This document shows positions 8,542 through 16,680 of a DNA stretch of 64,000 nt, in pieces. A program made the translations under genes and the position numbers. The notes below the pieces were generated by a model that worked only from the letters and a program-made list of their open reading frames with translations, was not told where the DNA came from and ran no database searches. Positions within the stretch are counted from its first letter, which is position 1. The number at the start of each line of letters is the position of its first letter. This DNA is from Oricola thermophila (lineage in GTDB: Bacteria; Pseudomonadota; Alphaproteobacteria; Rhizobiales; Rhizobiaceae): contig NZ_CP054836.1 in assembly GCF_013358405.1 (NCBI RefSeq), positions 3,934,540 through 3,998,539 on the forward strand, read 5' to 3'.

Positions 8542-9342
8542 ATGGCGCGCAGCGCATTGATGAACGTGATGGTGCAGGCCGTGATGAAGGCCGGTCGCGG
8601 ATTGGCGCGCGACTTTGGCGAGGTTCAGAACCTGCAGGTCTCGGTCAAGGGACCGGGCGACTTCGTCAGCCAGGCGGACCTGCGCGCCGAGCAGGTCCTG
8701 CGCGCCGAGCTCGAAAGGGCGCGCCCGGGCTATGGCTTCCTGCTGGAAGAGGGCGGCGAGATCGCGGGTGACGATGCCCAGCACAGGTGGATCATCGATC
8801 CGCTCGACGGAACGACCAACTTCCTTCACGGCGTGCCCCATTTCGCGATCTCGGTCGCGCTGGAGCGCCAGGGCCAGCTGGTGGCGGCGGTGATCTTCAA
8901 CCCCGCGACGGACGAGCTCTACACCGCGGAAAAGGGAGCCGGCGCATTTCTCAACGACCGCCGCCTGCGGGTGGCCGGCCGCAAGGTGCTGTCCGACTGC
9001 ATCGTCGGGTGCGGCGTGCCGCACCTGGGGCGCGGCGATCATGGCCGTTTCCTCGTCCAGCTGCGCAACGTGATGACCGAGACCGTCGGCATCCGCCGGG
9101 GTGGCGCGGCCGCGCTGGATCTCGCCTATGTCGCCGCCGGACGGCTGGACGGCTACTGGGAGGAATGGATCTCGCCCTGGGACATGGCGGCGGGCATTCT
9201 GCTCGTTCGCGAGGCGGGCGGCTTCGTGACCGATCTTTCCGGCGGAAGCGACATGTTCGGTCGCGGCGATATCATTGCCGGCAACGAGGCCATCCACCGG
9301 GCACTGATGGCCACGGTCAACAAACCGCTTGTGAAAAGCTGA
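8542..9342 (+). CDS. Inositol monophosphatase family protein
   Basis: A 266-residue Mg-dependent, Li-sensitive type phosphatase. The metal-binding motifs are all present: EEGGE at about 69-73, DPLDGTTNF at 86-94, and the C-terminal SPWDMAAG. The family dephosphorylates inositol-1-phosphate and related sugar phosphates; SuhB of this family also takes part in rRNA antitermination. Position directly after efp is the usual rhizobial arrangement. Which activity dominates cannot be read from sequence, so no symbol is given. Confidence 0.92.
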   Translation: MARSALMNVMVQAVMKAGRGLARDFGEVQNLQVSVKGPGDFVSQADLRAEQVLRAELERARPGYGFLLEEGGEIAGDDAQHRWIIDPLDGTTNFLHGVPHFAISVALERQGQLVAAVIFNPATDELYTAEKGAGAFLNDRRLRVAGRKVLSDCIVGCGVPHLGRGDHGRFLVQLRNVMTETVGIRRGGAAALDLAYVAAGRLDGYWEEWISPWDMAAGILLVREAGGFVTDLSGGSDMFGRGDIIAGNEAIHRALMATVNKPLVKS

Positions 9343-9445
9343 ATGGCTTCCGCATCGTAACGGAAGTTCGCACTTTTATTTCTGCCACTATTTTCGCTAA
9401 GGTCGCGCCATCCATGGGGATGCTGGCGACCGAGGGAATGGCGGA

Positions 9446-10477
9446 ATGACAATGGGCGAGACCGAGCAGACAAGCGCGCCTGTCCAGACGCACGGCAGGT
9501 TCGATCCGTATCGCCTGTCAAACCCGCAAGTGTTTCTGCTGTCGATGATCATCTTCCTGGTGATCGTCGGTTTCGTGGCAGCCATCCTGTACCGGCAGGT
9601 TTCCGCCGCATTCGTGACGAATCCCGGACTGAACGGTCTCATTCTCGGCGTTCTCGCCGTCGGCATCGTGCTCGTCTTCCAACAGGTGATCGGACTGTTT
9701 CGCGAGGTGCGCTGGGTCAACAGCTTCCGCTCCGGCAACACGGTGACGCGGCGCGATCCGGTGCTGCTGGCGCCGATGCGCGCGCTACTGTCGCGCCGCC
9801 AGGCGGAAACGCTGACGACGATGGCAACCCGTTCGATCCTGGACTCGATCGCCACCCGTCTGGACGAATCGCGCGACACGTCGCGCTACCTGATCGGGCT
9901 GCTGGTCTTTCTGGGCCTTCTGGGTACTTTCTGGGGACTGTTGCAGACGATCGGCTCGATCGGCTCGACCATCCAGTCGCTCGATCCCGGAACAGGCGAC
10001 ACGAACGATATCCTCGATGCGCTGAAGGCGGGGCTGAGCGCGCCCCTCGAGGGCATGGGCACGGCGTTCTCGTCGTCGCTGTTCGGCCTGTCCGGGTCGC
10101 TGGTGCTCGGCTTCCTCGACCTCCAGGCGGGGCGGGCACAGAACCGCTTCTACACCGAACTGGAAAACTGGCTTTCTTCCGTGACCGATCCCAATTCCGG
10201 CCTGGAGCATCCGGCTGCCGGGGGCGATGGCGGCCAGGACATGAAGTCCGTCGCGGAGGCGCTGATGACGATGCAGGGGACCAGCGGTGGCAGCCAGCGG
10301 GCGACGGCCGCGATGGCCAGTCTCGCCGAGGGCATCCAGGGGCTGGTTCGCAACATGCGCTCCGAACAGCAGATGATGCGCGACTGGGTCGAATCGCAGG
10401 CCGCCGAGCAGAAGGAGATCCGCGAGACGCTCGACCGGCTCGCGGCCGCGATAGAGAAGACGGAAAGGGAGAAGTAG
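9446..10477 (+). CDS. MotA/TolQ/ExbB-family proton channel protein
   Basis: A 343-residue inner-membrane protein. Hydrophobic helices are at about 30-52 and 64-88, and a pair at about 150-172 and 210-230 carries the family core (LVFLGLLGTFWGLLQTIGSI, then GMGTAFSSSLFGLSGS). The C-terminal cytoplasmic tail is short and helical. It lies 2 nt upstream of an OmpA/MotB-like gene, so the two should form an ion-driven stator that pushes on peptidoglycan. No flagellar genes surround it, and a separate TolQR pair occurs at 56 kb, so this is a third kind of stator, not TolQ. Role unknown. Confidence 0.85.
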   Translation: MTMGETEQTSAPVQTHGRFDPYRLSNPQVFLLSMIIFLVIVGFVAAILYRQVSAAFVTNPGLNGLILGVLAVGIVLVFQQVIGLFREVRWVNSFRSGNTVTRRDPVLLAPMRALLSRRQAETLTTMATRSILDSIATRLDESRDTSRYLIGLLVFLGLLGTFWGLLQTIGSIGSTIQSLDPGTGDTNDILDALKAGLSAPLEGMGTAFSSSLFGLSGSLVLGFLDLQAGRAQNRFYTELENWLSSVTDPNSGLEHPAAGGDGGQDMKSVAEALMTMQGTSGGSQRATAAMASLAEGIQGLVRNMRSEQQMMRDWVESQAAEQKEIRETLDRLAAAIEKTEREK

Positions 10478-10479
10478 CG

Positions 10480-11508
10480 GTGGCGCTAGCCCGCAACCGC
10501 CGCCACGACCGGCGCGTCGATTACTGGCCGGGATTCGTCGACGCATTGTCGACCCTGCTGCTGGCGATCATGTTTCTCTTGTCCGTGTTCGTGCTGGCGC
10601 AGTTTCTGCTGAGCCAGGAAATCTCCGGCAAGGATGCCGTTCTCAACCGGCTCAACTCCCAGATCAACGAACTGACGCAGTTGCTGGCGCTCGAACAATC
10701 GAACCGGCAGGATGCGGAAGACCAGTTGCTGGCGCTGCAGGCTTCGCTGGAGTCGGCCGAGGCGGAAAGGTCGCGTCTGGAAAGCCTGCTGGCCGCGGGC
10801 AGCGGCGCGAGCGCGGCAGCCGAGGCGCGCATAGGCGAACTGTCCGAGTCGCTCGATGCCGAGCGGCAGATCAGCCAGCGCGCGCTCAACCAGGTCGAGC
10901 TGCTCAACCGGCAGATATCGGCCCTGCGCCAACAGATCGCGGCGCTCGAGGACGCTCTGGATGCCTCGGAGGAGCGCGACCGCGAATCCAACGCCAAGAT
11001 CGCCGATCTCGGTCGGCGCCTCAACGTGGCGCTTGCGCAGCGGGTGCAGGAACTGAACCGCTATCGCTCCGACTTCTTCGGCCGGTTGCGCGAGATCCTG
11101 TCGGACCGCGAGAACATACGCATTGTCGGCGACCGCTTCGTCTTCCAGTCGGAAGTGCTGTTTCCGTCCGGCTCCGCCGATCTCAACGATGCCGGCAAGG
11201 TCGAGATGGCCAAGCTGGCGGCGGCGATCATCGACCTTCAGAAGGAAATTCCGGAGGAGATCAACTGGGTGCTGCGGGTCGACGGCCATACGGACAACGT
11301 GCCGATATCGGGCGGGCGTTTCGCCGACAACTGGGAGCTGTCGAGCGCCCGCGCGACCTCGGTGGTCAAATTCCTGATCGAGGAGGGCGTTCCGCCGCAG
11401 CGGCTGGTGGCCGCCGGCTTCGGCGAGTACCAGCCGCTTGATCCCGCCGATACCGACGAGGCGCGCGCCCGCAACAGGCGCATCGAACTCAAGCTGACCG
11501 AGCGCTAG
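10480..11508 (+). CDS. MotB-like OmpA-family peptidoglycan-binding protein
   Basis: A 342-residue protein starting with GTG two nt after the previous stop. One transmembrane helix (about residues 18-46, following DYWPGFVDALSTLLL, with the MotB-type aspartate) is followed by a long coiled coil (about 50-185) and a C-terminal OmpA domain (DGHTDNVPI, NWELSSARATSV, NRRIELKL). It is the peptidoglycan-binding partner of the MotA-like protein encoded upstream. The GTG start is supported by AAAGGGAGAAG just upstream. The convergent ABC gene begins 9 nt after its stop. Confidence 0.88.
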   Translation: MALARNRRHDRRVDYWPGFVDALSTLLLAIMFLLSVFVLAQFLLSQEISGKDAVLNRLNSQINELTQLLALEQSNRQDAEDQLLALQASLESAEAERSRLESLLAAGSGASAAAEARIGELSESLDAERQISQRALNQVELLNRQISALRQQIAALEDALDASEERDRESNAKIADLGRRLNVALAQRVQELNRYRSDFFGRLREILSDRENIRIVGDRFVFQSEVLFPSGSADLNDAGKVEMAKLAAAIIDLQKEIPEEINWVLRVDGHTDNVPISGGRFADNWELSSARATSVVKFLIEEGVPPQRLVAAGFGEYQPLDPADTDEARARNRRIELKLTER

Positions 11509-11517
11509 GCAGTTCTA

Positions 11518-13329
11518 TTATTCGGCGGCGCCGGCCAGGGCCCTGGCGCCGTCGTCGAACTGGAGTTTCGCCAGCCGCGAATAGATGCCGTCCTTTTTCT
11601 TCGAAAGGGAGGCGTGGGTGCCTTCCTCCACGATGCGTCCGTTCTGCATGACGAGTATGCGGTCGGCCTTGAGGATGGTGGCGAGGCGGTGGGCTATGAC
11701 AATGGTGGTGCGGCCCTGCATCAGCTTTTCCAGGGCCTTCTGGACCAGCTTCTCGCTCTCGGCATCGAGCGCCGACGTCGCCTCGTCCAGCAGCAGGACC
11801 GGCGCGTCGCGCAGTATGGCGCGGGCTATGGCGATGCGCTGGCGCTGACCGCCGGAAAGCGTCAGGCCGCGTTCGCCGACTTCCGTGTCGTAGCCCTGCG
11901 GCAATGCCTCGATGAACTCGTGCGCCTGGGCGGCCTTCGCCGCCTCGACGACCGCCTCGCGGGTGGCGCCGGGACGGGCGAAGGCAATGTTGTCGGCCGC
12001 GGTGCCGGAAAAGATCGCCACGTCCTGCGGCACGATGGCGAAGCGGGAACGGGCCTCGTCGAGCGCGGCCTCGCGCAGGTCGACCCCGTCGAGGCGGACG
12101 GTGCCGGCGGTCGGGTCGTACTGGCGCAGCAGCAGCGCGAAGACCGTGCTCTTGCCGGCGCCGGACGGCCCGACGACCGCGACGGTCTCGCCCGGCCGGA
12201 TGGAGAATTCCAGGCCGCTCACCGCGCTCTCGCCGGGGCGCGTCGGATAGGCGAAGGAAACCTCCTCGAAGGCGACCGCGCCGGCGGCCGGCCGCGGCAG
12301 GGATACCGGTTTGGCCGGCGAGACGATGAGCGGATCCTCGTCGAGCAGTTCCGACAGACGTTCCGCCGCGCCGGCGGCCTGCTGCAGTTCTCCCCAGACC
12401 TCCGACAGGGCGCCGAGCGCGCCGGCGGCAAAGACCGCATAGAGAAGGAACTGGCCGAGCGTGCCGGCGGACATCGTGCCGGAGAGAACGTTCTGGGCAC
12501 CGATCCAAAGCACGGCGACAACGCTCGAGAACACGAGGAAGATGGCGAAGGCGGTCAGCAACGCGCGCGTTTTCGCGGAGGTGCGGGCGGCATCGAAGGC
12601 GGTCTCGACCGCGCGCGAGAAACGCGATGTCGCCAGCGCCTCGTTGGTGAATGCCTGGAATGCGCGGACCGAGCCGATCGCCTCGGATGCGTAGGCGGTG
12701 GCGTCGGCCAGCGTGTCCTGGGCCCTGCGGGAACGGGCGCGCACGCGGCGGCCGAAGGCGACGATCGGAAGCACGATGACGGGGATCGCGGCGATGACGA
12801 CGCCGGACAGGGACGGACTCGTGATCACCATCATGGTCAGCGCGCCGATGCACAGTATGAGATTGCGCAGCGCGACCGAGGCGGTGGCGCCGACGACCGA
12901 CTTGATCTGCGTCGTGTCGGCGGTCAGGCGCGACACGATCTCGCCGGACATGGCGCGGTCGAAGAAGGACGCCGACAGGGTCATGACATGGGAAAAGACA
13001 TCGCGGCGCAGATCGGATACGACGCGCTCGCCGAGCGTGATGACGAAGTAGTAGCGCGCGCCGCTGGCGACGGCGAGAAGGGCGGCCAGAACGACGAGCA
13101 TGGCGAAGTAGTTGTCGATCAGCTGTCCGTCGGCATCGGAGAAGCCGTGGTCGATCATCCGCCGCACGGCTGTGGGCAGGGAAAGCGTCGTGGCGGCGGC
13201 GAGGACGAGCGAGATCGCGGCGCCGATCACCAGGCCCTTGTAGCGAACAACATAGGGCACCAGGCGCGCCAGCGGGCGCAGGGCCTGGCGCTTGCGGTCG
13301 CCGGTTTCGCCTTGCGGCGTGTCAGTCAT
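11518..13329 (-). CDS. ABC exporter, fused permease and ATPase (MsbA/LipA-export type)
   Basis: A 603-residue half-transporter. Six transmembrane helices occupy about 25-300; the nucleotide-binding domain has Walker A GPSGAGKS, signature LSGGQRQR and Walker B VLLLDEATSALD. The family homodimerises and flips lipids, lipid A or amphiphiles outward. An ATG at 13347 would add six residues; the ATG at 13329 was chosen because GAGGGAAAG lies just upstream, while 13347 has no ribosome-binding site. The gene ends 9 nt from the convergent OmpA-like gene. The substrate cannot be told. Confidence 0.9.
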   Translation of the reverse strand: MTDTPQGETGDRKRQALRPLARLVPYVVRYKGLVIGAAISLVLAAATTLSLPTAVRRMIDHGFSDADGQLIDNYFAMLVVLAALLAVASGARYYFVITLGERVVSDLRRDVFSHVMTLSASFFDRAMSGEIVSRLTADTTQIKSVVGATASVALRNLILCIGALTMMVITSPSLSGVVIAAIPVIVLPIVAFGRRVRARSRRAQDTLADATAYASEAIGSVRAFQAFTNEALATSRFSRAVETAFDAARTSAKTRALLTAFAIFLVFSSVVAVLWIGAQNVLSGTMSAGTLGQFLLYAVFAAGALGALSEVWGELQQAAGAAERLSELLDEDPLIVSPAKPVSLPRPAAGAVAFEEVSFAYPTRPGESAVSGLEFSIRPGETVAVVGPSGAGKSTVFALLLRQYDPTAGTVRLDGVDLREAALDEARSRFAIVPQDVAIFSGTAADNIAFARPGATREAVVEAAKAAQAHEFIEALPQGYDTEVGERGLTLSGGQRQRIAIARAILRDAPVLLLDEATSALDAESEKLVQKALEKLMQGRTTIVIAHRLATILKADRILVMQNGRIVEEGTHASLSKKKDGIYSRLAKLQFDDGARALAGAAE

Positions 13330-13352
13330 CCGGATTCTTTCCCTCATCTGGC

Positions 13353-13370
13353 CGGACCGGGGCCGGTCCG
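13353..13370. repeat. GC-rich palindrome upstream of the ABC exporter
   Basis: CGGACCGG and CCGGTCCG flank GG, a perfect 8-2-8 palindrome 24 nt before the chosen ABC start. It may be an operator or a structural feature; nothing decides between them. Confidence 0.35.
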
Positions 13371-13389
13371 ATTGTGTCGAGCCCCGGTC

Positions 13390-13418
13390 TTGAGCTTCGG
13401 TCGTGGGTGATGTATAGG
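13390..13418 (+). promoter_or_regulatory. rpmE: Probable rpmE promoter
   Basis: CTTGAGC (-35, TTGAGC at 13390-13395) and TATAGG (-10 at 13413-13418) are separated by 17 nt. The CTTGA form of the -35 box is typical of rhizobial sigma-70 promoters. Transcription would start near 13425, about 100 nt before the rpmE start codon. Confidence 0.5.
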
Positions 13419-13435
13419 CTCCGCATCTTTTTGGG

Positions 13436-13462
13436 AAGCCGTGGCCAAATGGCGCACGGCTT
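13436..13462 (+). promoter_or_regulatory. Hairpin in the rpmE 5' leader
   Basis: AAGCCGTG-GCC-AAAT-GGC-G-CACGGCTT folds into an 11-bp stem with one bulged G and an AAAT loop, 67 nt upstream of the L31 start codon. It is a candidate ribosomal-protein leader. There is no T run, so it is not an obvious attenuator. Confidence 0.45.
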
Positions 13463-13528
13463 TCATGATTTCAGACAGGCGGGCCGACGGTGCAGGTGCC
13501 GGGCCATCCGCAAGGCAGGACAGACAAG

Positions 13529-13750
13529 ATGAAGGCTGACATCCATCCCGAATACCACATGATCAAGGTGGTGATGACCGACGGCACGGAATACATGACG
13601 CGTTCGACCTGGGGTTCCGAGGGCGAGACGCTCAATCTGGACATCGATTCCAAGTCGCACCCGGCATGGACGGGCGGCCAGCAGAACCTGGTCGATCGCG
13701 GCGGCCGCGTCTCCAAGTTCAAGAAGCGCTACGAGGGCCTCGGCGTCTGA
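13529..13750 (+). CDS. rpmE: 50S ribosomal protein L31
   Basis: A 73-residue L31 ([19 protein letters not shown]...[14 protein letters not shown]). It lacks the CxxC zinc motif, so like the L36 at 2569 it is the zinc-independent type. L31 bridges the two ribosomal subunits. The start at 13529 fits the family N-terminus and has AGGCAGGA 8-16 nt upstream. A leader hairpin precedes it and an intrinsic terminator follows 20 nt after the stop, so it forms a single-gene transcript. Confidence 0.96.
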   Translation: MKADIHPEYHMIKVVMTDGTEYMTRSTWGSEGETLNLDIDSKSHPAWTGGQQNLVDRGGRVSKFKKRYEGLGV

Positions 13751-13769
13751 TCGCCGACCCGACGGAATC

Positions 13770-13804
13770 AAAAAAGCCCGGACGAAACGTCCGGGCTTTT
13801 TTTT
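13770..13804 (+). terminator. Strong rho-independent terminator after rpmE
   Basis: AAAAAAGCCCGGACG and CGTCCGGGCTTTTTT form a 15-bp perfect stem around an AAA loop and end in eight T. Because the left arm begins with A6, it can act in both directions and also serve the convergent rcdA gene. Confidence 0.92.
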
Positions 13805-13842
13805 GTTGCCGATCGTGCGGTCGCCGGCGAGCGGCGCGGCGG

Positions 13843-14373
13843 TCAGCGCGCGGCGAAGGCCGTGCGCAGCAGCTCGATCTGGGAACCGACGGGATTGTCG
13901 TTGCGGACCGGCGCGCGATCCGTCTCCTGCGGCTCGCCGAAAAGGTCCTGGTCGAGCCGGCAGACATAGGCCTGCAGGCGGAGCGAGCGGTTCACGAGCA
14001 GGCGGAAAGCCTCGGGCAGCTCGTTCCAGCCGGCGGCGGTCAGCTTGGCGGAGGAGGTGTCGAGGCGGATCTTCTTCTTCTCCACCATCATCTGCTCGCG
14101 GTTCATCTCGCCGGAGTTGAGCGCGCGCTGCAGCAGCAGCCAGGATGCGATCTGCATGAGGCGCGTCGTCAGGCGCATGGACTCGGCGGCATAGAGCGTG
14201 GCGGCGACGCGGCCCAGCTTCTTGGCCTCCGCGCGGCCTTCGCCATCGAGATAGGCGGCGGTCTCCTCGACCAGGCCCATGCCCTCGGCATAGAGCTTCC
14301 TGAAGGCGGAGGACGATGCCTTGCGCTCGATGAAATTGATGGTGTTGTTTGATCTGGAGATCAACTCTGACAT
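13843..14373 (-). CDS. rcdA: DUF1465 protein, RcdA-like protease adaptor
   Basis: A 176-residue helical protein of the DUF1465 family, to which Caulobacter RcdA belongs. RcdA is an adaptor in the hierarchy that delivers the cell-cycle regulator CtrA to ClpXP. The core reads FRKLYAEGMGLVEETAAYLDG, LYAAESMRLTTRLMQIASWLL and LVNRSLRLQAYVCRLDQDLF; three helices are expected, then a flexible tail. Two perfect CtrA-type boxes lie upstream, consistent with CtrA-dependent transcription of its own degradation factor. The assignment to RcdA rests on family membership. CpdR and PopA partners are not in the window. Confidence 0.72.
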   Translation of the reverse strand: MSELISRSNNTINFIERKASSSAFRKLYAEGMGLVEETAAYLDGEGRAEAKKLGRVAATLYAAESMRLTTRLMQIASWLLLQRALNSGEMNREQMMVEKKKIRLDTSSAKLTAAGWNELPEAFRLLVNRSLRLQAYVCRLDQDLFGEPQETDRAPVRNDNPVGSQIELLRTAFAAR

Positions 14374-14491
14374 ACCCGCTACCCTGACCCCGTACTATTC
14401 GCCGCTAATTTTCTTGCTTCGGGTGTATGCGCTGTGGCTCCCCGGCACACTCGCATATTGCCGGTGTGCACAGTTCAGCGCAAGGACATGC

Positions 14492-14506
14492 TTAATGCAA
14501 GGTTAA
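14492..14506. promoter_or_regulatory. CtrA box 1 upstream of rcdA
   Basis: TTAA-TGCAAGG-TTAA, followed by C, is an exact match to the CtrA consensus TTAA-N7-TTAAC. It lies 119 bp before the rcdA start codon. Confidence 0.75.
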
Positions 14507-14695
14507 CGTCGCAGGGGCTCTGTTCCGAAACGGGGCACCGGCCCGCCTGCCGCCGGTGCGGGGAACGCCGGACAAAAAAAAGAGCCGCAAGGAGCAGCTC
14601 TCAGGAGTTTAAACAGGGAGGCGTCAAACAAAGCAACGGTGTCACTTCGAATGAGTCCGGAAAATCCGAACGTCCACAGTAAACACCTGTAAAGC

Positions 14696-14710
14696 TTAAC
14701 AACGGGTTAA
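14696..14710. promoter_or_regulatory. CtrA box 2 in the rcdA/DUF1192 intergenic region
   Basis: TTAA-CAACGGG-TTAA, followed by C, is a second exact TTAA-N7-TTAAC. It lies 44 bp downstream of the DUF1192 stop codon and about 323 bp before rcdA, so it may serve rcdA from a distance or an unannotated transcript. Confidence 0.68.
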
Positions 14711-14753
14711 CGGAATTGCGAAATCCTGCCATATGCTCCCTTTCGGGACGGCG

Positions 14754-14936
14754 TCAGCGCCGGAAGAACGCCTCGGCCGCGTTGCGGCTGGCCGACTTCG
14801 AGTCGATGGCCCGCTCGATCCGGGCGATCTCTTCCCTGAGCATCGCGACCGTCTCGCGCAGCTCGTCCTCCGACAGAAGGTCAAGGTCCTGACCGATCTC
14901 GAAGGCCTTCCTCCTTTTCGGCAGATCTTCATTCAT
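14754..14936 (-). CDS. DUF1192 family protein
   Basis: A 60-residue protein (MNEDLPKRRKAFEIGQDLDLL, LRETVAMLREEIARIERAI, ending AAEAFFRR) that matches DUF1192, a short alphaproteobacterial family of unknown function. The middle is predicted to be a coiled coil. It sits between rcdA and the quinone oxidoreductase gene, divergent from the latter across 89 bp. GGGAGAACACG lies just before the ATG as a ribosome-binding site. Confidence 0.85.
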   Translation of the reverse strand: MNEDLPKRRKAFEIGQDLDLLSEDELRETVAMLREEIARIERAIDSKSASRNAAEAFFRR

Positions 14937-15025
14937 CGTGTTCTCCCGCGCAGTTGCCGCTCCGCCGGAGCGAGCCTACATTCCGGCGCGCGACAAGAAA
15001 AGACGAAGGATCGGCGGAACCACCC

Positions 15026-16015
15026 ATGAGCATGATGAAGGCAATCGAGATTTCCGAACCCGGCGGACCGCGCGCGCTGCGATTGACGGAGCGGCCGGTG
15101 CCGGAGCCGGGCGAGGGCGAGATCCTCGTGCGCGTCAAATGCGCCGGGGTGAACCGGCCCGACGTGCTGCAGCGCATGGGGGCATACCCTCCGCCGAAGG
15201 GTGCCTCCGACATTCCGGGGCTGGAGATATCCGGAACGGTGGAAGCGACCGGTCCGGGCGCATCGCGATTCGCCAGGGGCGATGCCGTCTGCGCGCTGGT
15301 GGCCGGGGGCGGCTATGCCGAGTTCGCCACCGTGCACGAGACGAACGCGCTGCCGGTTCCCTCCGGCTTCACCTTCGCGGAGGCGGCGGCGATCCCCGAA
15401 ACCCATTTCACGGTCTGGCACAACGTGTTCCAGCGCGGCGGGCTGAAGCCGGGCGAGACGCTGCTCGTCCACGGCGGCACGTCGGGCATCGGCACGACCG
15501 CGATCCAGCTGGCCAAGGCGTTCGGCTCGACGGTGCTGACCACGGCGGGCAGCGCGGAGAAATGCGCCGCCTGCACGAAGCTCGGCGCCGACCGGGCAAT
15601 CAACTACCGCGAGGAGGACTTCGTCGAGGCGGTGAAGGAGGCGACCGACGGCAGGGGCGCCGACGTGATCCTCGACATGGTCGGCGGGGACTACATCACC
15701 CGCAACTACAGGGCGGCGGCAATGGACGGGCGGATCGTGCAGATCGCCTTTCTCGGCGGGCGCAAGGCGGAAGCCGATTTCTCGCTGCTGATGACCAAGC
15801 GGCTGGTCCACACGGGCTCGACGCTGCGCGCGCGCGACACGGAATTCAAGGCGGGACTGGCGGCCGAGCTGCGCGAAAAGGCCTGGCCGCTCTTTGCCGA
15901 GCGCAGGATCGCGCCGGTGATGGACATGATCTTTCCGCTACGCGAGGCCTGGCGGGCGCACGAGCGCATGGAGGCGGGCAGCCATATCGGAAAGATCGTG
16001 CTCGACGTCGGCTAG
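15026..16015 (+). CDS. NAD(P)H:quinone oxidoreductase, PIG3/zeta-crystallin type
   Basis: A 329-residue member of the medium-chain reductase superfamily without catalytic zinc. The N-terminal GroES-like domain includes GVNRPDVLQRMGAYPPPKGASDIPGLEISGTVEA; the Rossmann domain has HGGTSGIGTTAIQLAKAFG (about 153-171) and KLGADRAINYREEDFVE. The family reduces quinones with NADPH. The chosen start (MSMMKAIEIS) fits the family N-terminus; ATGs at 15032 and 15035 are nearly equivalent. It converges with the MarR gene, 13 nt away. Confidence 0.9.
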   Translation: MSMMKAIEISEPGGPRALRLTERPVPEPGEGEILVRVKCAGVNRPDVLQRMGAYPPPKGASDIPGLEISGTVEATGPGASRFARGDAVCALVAGGGYAEFATVHETNALPVPSGFTFAEAAAIPETHFTVWHNVFQRGGLKPGETLLVHGGTSGIGTTAIQLAKAFGSTVLTTAGSAEKCAACTKLGADRAINYREEDFVEAVKEATDGRGADVILDMVGGDYITRNYRAAAMDGRIVQIAFLGGRKAEADFSLLMTKRLVHTGSTLRARDTEFKAGLAAELREKAWPLFAERRIAPVMDMIFPLREAWRAHERMEAGSHIGKIVLDVG

Positions 16016-16021
16016 GCGGCG

Positions 16022-16038
16022 GGACCGCTCAGCGGTCC
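16022..16038. repeat. Inverted repeat between convergent genes
   Basis: GGACCGCT-C-AGCGGTCC is a perfect 8-1-8 dyad that includes the MarR stop codon. It may help end both transcripts, but no T run follows on either strand. Confidence 0.4.
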
Positions 16039-16532
16039 ATGCCGGCCGCGATCTCGCGCTCGATCTCCTCGATCAGCCGCGCCGGGTGGATCGACGCAAC
16101 ATGGGCGGCGTGGCGGGCGATGACTTCGATCTCGGCGGGATCGAAGTTCCGCTTCAGATCGTCCATCAGGACGCGACGGGCGCGGACGATGGCCATGACG
16201 TCCGGATTGCCGAATTCCGCGTGGACCGTGATCCGGTCCGGATCGGCGGGATCGCGCTCGCGGCGGGCATAGCCGCGGCGCACGAGCCGGGAAACCAGGG
16301 CGCGCGCCTCGCCGACCGACAGGCGAAGGTTCTCCGCGATCTCGCCGGGGGCGCTGCCCTGCGGACGCGCCGCCAGCAACTCGAGGCAGGAACGGTCCAC
16401 GACCCCGATCCCGTAACGGTTTCCAACGAATTCGAGAGCCTTGTCGATCCAGTGGCCGAAATCGCGAAGCGCGGTTTCGATATCGACTGCGGAACGCTCG
16501 GCGAGAGCGTTGTCGCGGGGCATGCGCAACAT
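16029..16532 (-). CDS. MarR-like winged-helix regulator
   Basis: A 167-residue protein whose middle reads like a MarR winged helix: IAENLRLSVGEARALVSRLVRRGYARRERDPADPDRITVHAEF. The recognition helix is SVGEARALVSRLV and the wing includes RERDPADPDRI. The start at 16532 (MLRMPRDN) has GGATAAGG immediately upstream; an in-frame extension to 16604 without a ribosome-binding site was rejected. The ligand is unknown. The neighbouring quinone oxidoreductase is convergent, so no target gene is implied. Confidence 0.7.
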   Translation of the reverse strand: MLRMPRDNALAERSAVDIETALRDFGHWIDKALEFVGNRYGIGVVDRSCLELLAARPQGSAPGEIAENLRLSVGEARALVSRLVRRGYARRERDPADPDRITVHAEFGNPDVMAIVRARRVLMDDLKRNFDPAEIEVIARHAAHVASIHPARLIEEIEREIAAGMDR

Positions 16533-16680
16533 GGCCTTATCCCAGACGTCTGCATTCCCCCTCCCTGACCTTTTAGCGGGATTGTCGCAGGAATAAACCC
16601 GCAATCTCTTGGGGGCGCGCGCAACCGACCCCGCGCCTCCGGCCGGAAGGCGGGTTGCACGCCGCTTCCCCCGTTTTTCC

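Larger units (their letters stand above)
14374..14753. other. 380-bp intergenic region between rcdA and the DUF1192 gene
   Basis: No convincing ORF was seen. The region holds two CtrA-type boxes (14492-14506 and 14696-14710), an 8-bp-arm hairpin GCACCGGC/GCCGGTGC (14535-14559), and a second imperfect GCACAC/GTGTGC dyad near 14450-14470. The A-rich stretch at 14573-14582 follows the hairpin on the plus strand. This leaves room for a small RNA, but no promoter-plus-terminator pair could be fixed. Confidence 0.6.

Noticed and set aside
9446..11508. MotA/MotB-like pair as a Zorya antiphage system
   Set aside because: Zorya ZorA has a very long cytoplasmic tail and is accompanied by ZorC/ZorD or ZorE. 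The tail here is short and no such partners are adjacent.
11614..13410. 598-codon open frame on the plus strand
   Set aside because: It mirrors the ABC exporter, whose Walker and signature motifs prove the minus-strand frame.
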